A stretch of 64,000 bases of DNA from Microbacterium sp. USTB-Y (lineage in GTDB: Bacteria > Actinomycetota > Actinomycetes > Actinomycetales > Microbacteriaceae): NCBI RefSeq assembly GCF_023703415.1, contig NZ_JAGMTU010000007.1:114537-178536 (forward strand). The letters are read 5' to 3'. The position numbers were made by a program, and so were the translations under genes. The notes beneath the pieces were generated by a model, which was given only the letters and a program-made list of their open reading frames with translations, was not told the DNA's origin and did no database searches. Below are positions 57,844-64,000 of the stretch, one piece after another (positions within the stretch are counted from its first letter, which is position 1; the number at the start of each line of letters is the position of its first letter).

Positions 57844-57921
57844 GCCGAGCGCCGGATCCCGTCCTCGCCGAGCGCCGGATCCCGTCCTCGCCGAGTGCCG
57901 GATCCCGTCCTCGCCGAGTGG
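57844..57921. repeat. 23-bp tandem repeat, about 3.4 copies
   Basis: Units of GCCGAG(C/T)GCCGGATCCCG plus TCCTC start at 57844, 57867 and 57890, with a partial copy at 57913. They lie just upstream of the leaderless promoter of the 2-hydroxyacid dehydrogenase. The 23-bp period breaks frame, so it is non-coding. Confidence 0.8.
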
Positions 57922-57947
57922 CCTGCTCCGGCATCGCGCGCACGACC

Positions 57948-57953
57948 TACGCT
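57948..57953 (+). promoter_or_regulatory. Leaderless -10 box of the hydroxyacid dehydrogenase
   Basis: TACGCT ends 6 nt before the GTG at 57960; no SD sequence is present. Confidence 0.5.
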
Positions 57954-57959
57954 CGTAGG

Positions 57960-58889
57960 GTGAGCCTCCTCGTCACCGTCCCCACCGCCGAACTCGCCGC
58001 CGACGTCATCGCCCGCGGCCCGCTGCCCGACGGAGTGGAGGTGCGCGTGTGGGACATGGCGACGCCCCCGCCCGCACAGCGCATCGACATCGTCGTGCCG
58101 TCCTACCTCGGCCGGCAGCACCTCACCGCACTGGCGGACCTGGACGTCGGCCTCGTGCAGGGGCAGATGATCGGCTATGAGGCCGTGATCGACCGCATTC
58201 CCGCCGGCATCCCGTTCGCGAACGCCGCGAGCGTGCACGAGCCGGCCACGGCGGAGCTCGCCCTGGCACTGACCCTCGCCGCACAGCGGGAGCTGCCGCG
58301 GTTCGTGCGCGCGCAGGACGCGGGCGTGTGGGACCGCGCCTTCACGTCGAGCCTCTCCGACCGCCGGGTGCTGCTCGTCGGGATCGGCGGCGTCGGCACG
58401 GCGGTCGCCCGCCGGCTCGCCGGCTTCGAGGTCGCCGTCACGGCGGTCGGCCAGACCGCCCGCACGGAGGTCGTCGAGGGCCTCGGCGAGATCGCCGTGC
58501 ACGCGCTGGCCGACCTGCCCACGCTCCTCCCCGAGGCCGAGATCGTCATCCTGTCGCTGCCCGGAGGCCCCGCGACCCACCGGCTGTTCGACGCGGCGAT
58601 GCTGGCGCGCATGGCCGACGGCGCACTGCTGGTGAACGTAGGTCGCGGCACCCTGGTCGACACCGATGCGCTGGTCGCCGAGAACGGCCGGATCCGCGCC
58701 GCGCTCGACGTCATGGATCCGGAGCCGCTGTCGGAGGGGCACCCGCTCTGGACCACTCCGGGCGTGCTGTTCACGCCGCACGTCGGCGGCGCCTCGACCG
58801 CGATGAACCCGCGCATCGCCGCACTCGTGCGCCTGCAGATCGAGCGCATGCTCGCGGGCGAGGAGCCGGCGAACCTCATCCCCCGCTGA
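57960..58889 (+). CDS. D-isomer 2-hydroxyacid dehydrogenase family protein
   Basis: 309-residue NAD(P)-dependent dehydrogenase. The cofactor loop is VLLVGIGGVGTAVARRLAGF (G-x-G-x2-G), then LSLPGGPATHRLFDAAMLAR and the catalytic Arg region LLVNVGRGTLVDTDALV. The Glu is in DVMDPEPLSEGHPLW and the catalytic His in FTPHVGGASTAM. It is slightly shorter than glycerate/phosphoglycerate dehydrogenases. The GTG at 57960 fits a leaderless mRNA; the upstream in-frame stretch is the tandem repeat. Substrate is probably glyoxylate/hydroxypyruvate or similar. It is divergent from the sugar operon. Confidence 0.92.
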   Translation: MSLLVTVPTAELAADVIARGPLPDGVEVRVWDMATPPPAQRIDIVVPSYLGRQHLTALADLDVGLVQGQMIGYEAVIDRIPAGIPFANAASVHEPATAELALALTLAAQRELPRFVRAQDAGVWDRAFTSSLSDRRVLLVGIGGVGTAVARRLAGFEVAVTAVGQTARTEVVEGLGEIAVHALADLPTLLPEAEIVILSLPGGPATHRLFDAAMLARMADGALLVNVGRGTLVDTDALVAENGRIRAALDVMDPEPLSEGHPLWTTPGVLFTPHVGGASTAMNPRIAALVRLQIERMLAGEEPANLIPR

Positions 58890-58925
58890 GCCCGGATCCC
58901 CGTACTGGCGGTACTCCCGCGCGCA

Positions 58926-59013
58926 CAATTCAGGCCAGACGCCGGTCCCACCCCTGCGGATCTGCGGATTCTGCGGGGTCGGGAACCAGCCCCACGGCAT
59001 CCAGCCTGAATTG
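58926..59013. repeat. Dispersed hairpin repeat, copy 2
   Basis: Arms CAATTCAGGC (58926-58935) and GCCTGAATTG (59004-59013), with CCCCACGGC before the second arm, as in the copy at 9378-9445. It lies between the dehydrogenase stop (58889) and the GH13 start (59112), 222 bp with no gene. Confidence 0.7.
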
Positions 59014-59099
59014 CGCACGGACCCGGGACCTCACCGCAGCGCCCCGCCGCCGATCGAACCGATTCGATCCCCGCGTTTCCGGGATCCCCCGCGTCCCGG

Positions 59100-59105
59100 T
59101 AGCCT
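59100..59105 (+). promoter_or_regulatory. Leaderless -10 box of the GH13 gene
   Basis: TAGCCT ends 6 nt before the ATG at 59112; no SD sequence is present. Confidence 0.5.
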
Positions 59106-59111
59106 GATCGC

Positions 59112-60773
59112 ATGGCCGAGATCGAGCAGCAGTCCGCCCCGGGTTCCGAGTGGTGGCGCACCGCCGTCATCTACCAGATCTATCCGCGCTCCTTTGCGGA
59201 TGCGGACGGCGACGGCATCGGCGACCTGCCCGGCATCACGTCACGGCTGGACGCGCTGCAGGACCTCGGCGTCGACGCCATCTGGCTGAGCCCGTTCATG
59301 CCGAGCCCGCAGAAGGACGCGGGCTACGACGTCTCCGACTACCGCGGCGTGGATCCGCTCTTCGGCACGCTCGACGACTTCGACGCGATGCTGGCCGCGG
59401 CGCACGCCCGCGGCATCCGCGTGATCGTCGACCTGGTGCCCAATCACTCGTCCGACCAGCACCCGTGGTTCCAGGCCGCACTGAGGGCCGCCCCGGGCAG
59501 CCCGGAGCGCGCCCGCTACATCTTCCGCGACGGCAAGGGCGCGCACGGCGAGCTGCCCCCGAACAACTGGCAGAGCGTGTTCGGCGGCGGCATGTGGACC
59601 CGCGTGACCGAGGCCGACGGCACGCCGGGGCAGTGGTACCTGCACATCTTCGACACCAGCCAGCCCGACTTCGACTGGACCAACGACGAGGTGCGCGAGG
59701 AGTTCCGCGGCGTGCTGCGCTTCTGGCTCGACCGCGGCGTCGACGGCTTCCGGGTCGACGTCGCCCACGGCATGATCAAGAAGGCGGGGCTGCCGGACTA
59801 CACGCCCGCCGCCGACGCCGACTCGATGGGCGGCGATCAGGACGACGTGCCCTACTGGGGCCAGCCCGGCGTGCACGAGATCTACCGCGACTGGCACGAC
59901 GTTCTCGCGGCCTACGACGGCGACCGCGCCCTCTGCGCCGAGGCCTGGCTGCCGACGCTCGATCAGATCGCGCTGTGGGTGCGCCCCGACGAGATGAACC
60001 AGGCGTTCAACTTCAACTACCTGATGACCGCGTGGAACGCCGGAGACCTGCGCGCCGTGATCCGCGACTCCCTCGACGCGTTCGGAGCCGTCGGCGCCCC
60101 CAGCACCTGGGTGCTGTCGAACCACGACGTCGTGCGCCACGCCTCGCGTCTGGCGCTCACCTGGGACAACCCTCAGGGCGACGGCATCGGCCCGCGGGAC
60201 GAGCCCAAGCCCGACCGGGCCCTCGGCCTCGCACGCGCCCGCGCCGCGACCACCGTGATGCTGTCGCTGCCCGGATCCGCCTACCTGTACCAGGGCGAGG
60301 AGCTGGGTCTTCCCGAGGCCATGGAGATCCCCGACGAGTTCCGCCAGGATCCCACCTGGTTCCGCACGGAGGGCGAGCGCTACGGTCGCGACGGCTGCCG
60401 GGTGCCGCTGCCGTGGAGCGGCACGGCGCCGTCGTACGGCTTCAACGACACCGGCGCCTCGTGGCTGCCGCAGCCCGCGGAGTGGGCCGAGTACGCCCGC
60501 ACCCGGGAGGACGGATCCGACACGTCGACCCTCGCCCTCTACCGGGAGCTGCTGCGGCAGCGGAAGGAGCGCGGACTCGGATCCGGGTCGCTCGTCTGGG
60601 AGGATCTCGGATCCGATGCCGTCGCGTTCCGCCGCGGCGAGCTGCACATCGCGGCGAACCTCGGCTCCGCACCGCTCGCGCTTCCCTCGGGCGCCACGGT
60701 GCTCGTGCACAGCGCCCCGGACGCGGGCACCGTGCTGCCCCCCGACTCCGCCGCCTGGTACACCCTCGGCTGA
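59112..60773 (+). CDS. GH13 alpha-glucosidase (oligo-1,6-glucosidase/maltase type)
   Basis: 553-residue cytosolic alpha-glucosidase. The four conserved GH13 regions are visible: DLVPNHSSD (I), GFRVDVAHGM with the nucleophile Asp (II), ALCAEAWLP with the acid Glu (III) and VLSNHDVVRHASR (IV). The start WWRTAVIYQIYPRSFADADG and QPDFDWTNDEVREEF are typical of GH13 subfamilies 23/30/31. The C-terminal beta domain is short (HIAANLGSAPLALPSG). It stands alone and is followed by a 42-bp repeat array. Substrate: short alpha-glucosides such as maltose or isomaltose. Confidence 0.95.
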   Translation: MAEIEQQSAPGSEWWRTAVIYQIYPRSFADADGDGIGDLPGITSRLDALQDLGVDAIWLSPFMPSPQKDAGYDVSDYRGVDPLFGTLDDFDAMLAAAHARGIRVIVDLVPNHSSDQHPWFQAALRAAPGSPERARYIFRDGKGAHGELPPNNWQSVFGGGMWTRVTEADGTPGQWYLHIFDTSQPDFDWTNDEVREEFRGVLRFWLDRGVDGFRVDVAHGMIKKAGLPDYTPAADADSMGGDQDDVPYWGQPGVHEIYRDWHDVLAAYDGDRALCAEAWLPTLDQIALWVRPDEMNQAFNFNYLMTAWNAGDLRAVIRDSLDAFGAVGAPSTWVLSNHDVVRHASRLALTWDNPQGDGIGPRDEPKPDRALGLARARAATTVMLSLPGSAYLYQGEELGLPEAMEIPDEFRQDPTWFRTEGERYGRDGCRVPLPWSGTAPSYGFNDTGASWLPQPAEWAEYARTREDGSDTSTLALYRELLRQRKERGLGSGSLVWEDLGSDAVAFRRGELHIAANLGSAPLALPSGATVLVHSAPDAGTVLPPDSAAWYTLG

Positions 60774-60822
60774 GGTCGCTGACGACCGCCGGGCCGCCGA
60801 GCACGGCCCTCCCTCGGTGTCG

Positions 60823-61097
60823 TCGAGCGAGGCCGCCGAAGGCGACCGAAACCCCTCGGGGTTGTCGAACGAGAACTCCGAAGGCGACCGAAACCCCTCG
60901 GGGCCGTCGAGCGAGAACTCCGAAGGCGACCGAAACCCCTCGGGGCCGTCGAGCGAGGACGCCGAAGGCGACCGAAACCCCTCGGGGTCGTTGAGCGAGG
61001 CCGCCGAAGGCGACCGAGACGAAACGCGGCGCTCTCGCGAGAGACCGCCGCGTCTCGTCTCGCTCCTCGCTACGCCCGGTTCTCGCTCAACGACTCC
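60823..61097. repeat. 42-bp tandem array with terminal inverted copy
   Basis: Units begin at 60823, 60865, 60907, 60949 and 60991, each of the form TCGAGCGAGAACTCCGAAGG followed by CGACCGAAACCCCTCGGGG and a short variable tail. After GACGAAACGCGGCG an inverted partial copy (CGCCGCGTCTCG ... CGCTCAACGACTCCGGG) closes a stem. It fills the gap between the convergent GH13 stop (60773) and the MFS 3' end (61070) and runs into the latter. The same element is inside the gene at 41808-43118. Confidence 0.85.
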
Positions 61098-62321
61098 GGG
61101 AGGGGCACGGAGGCACCGAGCTCGCCCGTATCCGCGCCACTCCGGGCCCGGCGCCGATGCGCCACTGCGGTGGTGAGCTGCACGCCGAGGGTGATGGCGA
61201 GCACGACCCCCGACAGCGGCAGCAGCTGGTCCGGCAGGGCGCCGGCGGCGAGGGCGAGCCCGCCCAGGGCGCTGCCCAGCGCGCTGCCGAGCATCATCGC
61301 GCTGTTGTTCAGGGCGAGCACGAGCGCAGCGACCGCGGGCGGCACCATCGTCGCCAGCCGCGACGCCGGAACCGCCGTTGAAGAACGCGCACGCCAGGAA
61401 CCAGACGAGTCCCGCGACGGCTCCCGCGATGCCCGGAAGCATCAGCCCCGCCCAGCCCAGCAGGGCGGCGGCGAGCACCGTGGCGACGATGACGGTGAGC
61501 ACCGCGACCGGGCCGCGGCGGTCGGTCACGCGGCCCGAGACGATGTTGCCGACGAGGCTGACGATGCCGTAGCCGAAGAGCGCGCCGATCATCGGGTACC
61601 CCTCGCCGATGCGCGGTCCCAGGATGAGCGTCGCGTAGGTGAAGCAGAGGTAGCTCGCGCACATGAGCCCCATCGGGACCACGAGAACCGCGAGGATCGC
61701 GGGCCGGGTGAGCGGGCTCAGCGCCGCGCGCAGCGACAGCGGCGGCAGGTGCAGACGCGGCACCCGCGCGATGATGCCGACGAGCGCGGCCGTGCCGACG
61801 CCGACCACGAGGAACAGCGGGATCCGCCAGTCGGTCTGCCCGATCACGAGCCCGACGGGCACGCCGAGCGCGGTCGCGAAGAGGAAGCCGCCCATGACGA
61901 GCGAGAGGGCCCTGCCCCGATAGTGCGCGGGGGTGCGCGCGATGACGTACGAGCCGATCACGGCGTTCAGCAGCGCACCGCCCACGGCCGAGATCACCCG
62001 GCCCGCCATCGCCCAGAAGTAGGTGGGGGCCAGCCCAACCAGCAGGTTGCCGAGCACGAACACGGTGAGCGCGAGCACGATCGTCGCCTTGCGCTCCCAC
62101 CGTCCGGTGAGCGCGCCCAGCACCGGGCCGGCGATCGCACCGGTCGCGGCGAACACGCTCATGAGCTGTCCGGCGGCCGCCGCGTCCACGTGCAGATCCG
62201 TGGCGATCTGGGGCAGCAGACCTGCCAGCACGTAGCCGTCGATGCCCATCGAGAAGGTCGCGACGGCGAGCCAGATCAGCGCTCCGGGCCGGAAGCCGGT
62301 GTCCTCATCAGTCGTTCGCAC
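61070..62321 (-). pseudogene. MFS transporter (DHA1-type), frameshifted near the C-terminal third
   Basis: A 12-TM MFS permease. The N-terminal frame codes from the GTG at 62321 through TFSMGIDGYVLAGLLPQIAT, motif A-like GALTGRWERKATIVL, and on to WFLACAFFNGGSG at about 61380. There the reading frame shifts: the expected continuation ASRLATMVPPAVAALVLALN is in another frame (stop at 61070). A one-base indel between about 61360 and 61385 (ggcggttccggcgtcgcgg region) explains it. The last residues (PESLSENRA) are encoded by the flanking repeat element. Either a pseudogene or a sequencing error. Related to sugar/arabinose and drug exporters of the AraJ type. Confidence 0.8.
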
Positions 62322-62397
62322 CAGGTCATCCAAGCAGAGCGGATCCGCCGGGCGGAAACTTTTGCAAGGATTCCGGACGAATTGTCGGATCCGACGG

Positions 62398-64000
62398 TCA
62401 GGCCCCCACCTCGAAGGCCGCGGTGAGGAGCACCTCGTCGCGCGACGACGGACCCACCAGCAGCTCGAAGGCACCGGGTTCGACCCGGCGGACGCCCGCG
62501 GCGTCCACGATCGTGCAGTCGGCGACCGGCAGCTCGATCACGACCCGGCGCGACTCCCCCGGGGCGAGGTCGACCTGGCGGTACGCCTTGAGCTCCTTGT
62601 CGGTCCAGCTCGTGCTCGTGACGACGTCACGCACGTACGCCTGCACGGTCTCGCGCACCGGGCGGGTGCCGGTGTTGGCCACCGTCACCTCGGCGACGAT
62701 CGTGTCGTCCGCACCGAGCGACGACGACACCAGCGCGAGCGCGGAGTACTCCACGGTCGTGTACGAGAGGCCCTCGCCGAAGGTCCATGCCGGCGCCTGG
62801 GTGAGGTCGGCGTAGCGCGTGCCGTGCTGTCCGCGGATCTGGTTGTAGTAGGTCGGCTGCTGGCCGACGTGCCGCGCGAACGAGATCGGCAGCCGCCCCT
62901 GCGGCTCGATCGCGCCGGTGAGGAGCTCGGCGATCGCGCGCCCGCCCTGCATGCCGGGGTTCGCCGCCCAGATCACGGCGGCGGCCCTCGACGCGGATGC
63001 CGGGAGCACGAGCGGCTTCGACGCCAGCAGCACCACGACCACGGGTGTCCCGGTGGCGATCACGGCGTCGAGGAGGGCGTTCTGGGCTCCGATGAGTTCG
63101 AGGGTCGCGGTGGAGCGGCCCTCTCCGACGAGCTCGATCCGGTCGCCGACGACCGCCACGACGACGTCGGCCGCCTCCGCGGCCCGCACCGCCTCGGCGA
63201 GGAGACGCGGATCCGGCTCCGCGGGCACGACCACCTGCGGGCGGGGCTGGCCGTCGGGGAAGGTGGCGCCGAGCGGATCGTCCTCGAGGGTGAGGATGTC
63301 GGCGCCGTGCGCGTGCCGTACGGCCAGTCCGTCGACCGCGCGCAGACCGTCCAGCACCGTGGTGATCATCTCTCGGGGCTGGCCGTCCAGCCAGCCGGCC
63401 TGTCCGGATCCGCCGGCCCAGTCGCCGAGCTGCGTCTGCGCGTCGTCGGCGAGCGGACCCACGACGGCGACGCGGATCGGATCCGCGGCCGTGAGCGGCG
63501 CTGTCCCGCCGAGCGGCAGCACCCCGTCGTTCTCCAGCAGCACGAGCGAGCGCCGCGCCATCTCGAGGTTGAGGTCGGAGTGCGCTCCGCTGCCCACCAC
63601 CGCGTCGAGCCCGGGCGAGGGGAGTCGGGGGTTCTCGAAGAGGCCGAGGTCGAACTTGAGGGTGAGGATGCGGGTCACGGCGGTATCGAACGCGTCCGGG
63701 GACAGCATCCCCCGCTCCACGGCCTCCAATGCCCCTTCGTAGAAGTGCGGGGTCGTCATCACCATGTCGTTGCCGGCGGTGACCGCCGCGGCGGCGGCGT
63801 GGGCGTAGTCGGGTTGCACCTTCTGCTCCCACACCATCCGGCCCACGTTGTCCCAGTCCGTGATCAACGTGCCCGTATACCCCCACTCCCCACGCAGCAC
63901 GTCCGACAGCAGCCAGTCGTTCACCGTGATCGGGACCCCGTCCGTGCTCTGATACCCGAGCATGAACGTGCGACACCCCTCCCGCGCGACCCGCTCGAAC
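62398..64000 (-). CDS. GH3 beta-glucosidase, N-terminus outside window
   Basis: The C-terminal ~534 residues of a family 3 glycoside hydrolase. The nucleophile Asp is in GTLITDWDNVGRMVWE (the SDW-type motif reads TDW), followed by the end of the TIM barrel (DTAVTRILTLKFDLGLFENP). The alpha/beta sandwich domain comes next (MARRSLVLLENDGVLPLGG; VVAVVGDRIELVGEGRST; GRLPISFARHVGQQPTYYNQ). A fibronectin-III-like domain (VTVANTGTRPVRETVQAYVR) ends it. It cleaves beta-glucosides or xylosides. The gene runs off the window end in frame (FERVAREGCRTFMLGYQ at the edge) and is intact as far as visible. Confidence 0.95.
   Translation of the reverse strand, partial: FERVAREGCRTFMLGYQSTDGVPITVNDWLLSDVLRGEWGYTGTLITDWDNVGRMVWEQKVQPDYAHAAAAAVTAGNDMVMTTPHFYEGALEAVERGMLSPDAFDTAVTRILTLKFDLGLFENPRLPSPGLDAVVGSGAHSDLNLEMARRSLVLLENDGVLPLGGTAPLTAADPIRVAVVGPLADDAQTQLGDWAGGSGQAGWLDGQPREMITTVLDGLRAVDGLAVRHAHGADILTLEDDPLGATFPDGQPRPQVVVPAEPDPRLLAEAVRAAEAADVVVAVVGDRIELVGEGRSTATLELIGAQNALLDAVIATGTPVVVVLLASKPLVLPASASRAAAVIWAANPGMQGGRAIAELLTGAIEPQGRLPISFARHVGQQPTYYNQIRGQHGTRYADLTQAPAWTFGEGLSYTTVEYSALALVSSSLGADDTIVAEVTVANTGTRPVRETVQAYVRDVVTSTSWTDKELKAYRQVDLAPGESRRVVIELPVADCTIVDAAGVRRVEPGAFELLVGPSSRDEVLLTAAFEVGA

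Noticed and set aside
60823..61030. Possible CRISPR array (regular 42-bp period)
   Set aside because: Units are contiguous with no unique spacers, share sequence along their whole length, and no cas genes are present.
1..64000. Very frequent GGATCC hexamers as a possible methylation or uptake signal
   Set aside because: Most fall in coding sequence as Gly-Ser or as part of -GGATCCG- codon pairs. Codon preference explains them; a computed expected frequency would be needed to claim more.

Overview
The window is very GC-rich, gene-dense bacterial DNA with short intergenic gaps, many ATGA/GTGA gene overlaps, frequent GTG starts and several promoters whose -10 box (TANNNT) lies 5-7 nt upstream of the start codon, i.e. 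leaderless mRNAs. Together with the gene families (PadR/EmrB pair, NCS2 uracil permease, LacI/GntR-controlled glycosidases with CUT1 sugar ABC transporters, purS-purQ), this points to an actinobacterium, most likely Microbacteriaceae (Microbacterium-like). This is inference; there is no rRNA in the window. I found no tRNA, rRNA, CRISPR, transposase or integrase.

Layout. 0-12 kb is housekeeping and regulation: a drug-efflux MFS with its PadR repressor, a GNAT, purC, a uracil permease, a TetR regulator divergent from two unknown membrane proteins, a NarL-type two-component pair, and a LacI-controlled GH1 beta-glucosidase. 12.3-36.1 kb is a large catabolic island. It holds a COG3618-type lactonase, three phosphotriesterase-like (PLL) hydrolases (one lacking metal ligands), an MBL-fold lactonase-like protein, a PrpF-type tautomerase, an aldehyde dehydrogenase, a class III aminotransferase, a fused CoA-transferase, a Cys-less SCP2-type thiolase with its DUF35 partner, two EthD-like proteins, two alpha/beta hydrolases that both have Ala in place of the nucleophile Ser, and an oligopeptide-type ABC importer with two near-duplicate binding proteins and a permease-ATPase fusion. 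A GntR regulator diverges from the transporter. Matched GTGTAC-n4-GTACAC operators lie before the amidohydrolase and prpF operons, and TGTATNCAAT repeats lie at the regulator. Read together, these suggest import of a lactone- and amine-containing molecule, ring opening, transamination/oxidation, CoA transfer and carbon-carbon cleavage. The substrate is unknown.

36-41 kb holds apt, purS-purQ, a DHFR-fold reductase, a DUF1761 protein and an unusual SDR. 41-58 kb is a galactoside/oligosaccharide regulon: a GH42 beta-galactosidase whose frame runs without a stop into GcvPA, then GcvPB, an ATP-NAD-kinase-like protein and an SDR, with no lipoyl H-protein or T-protein in sight; a divergent GntR; two CUT1 ABC importers; and a six-hairpin glycoside hydrolase. 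TGTAT/ATACA operators sit before three of these units. 58-64 kb holds a 2-hydroxyacid dehydrogenase, a GH13 alpha-glucosidase, a frameshifted MFS permease and a GH3 beta-glucosidase cut by the window end.

At least four families of dispersed hairpin repeats occupy the intergenic spaces. One of them is also present in frame inside the NAD-kinase-like gene.
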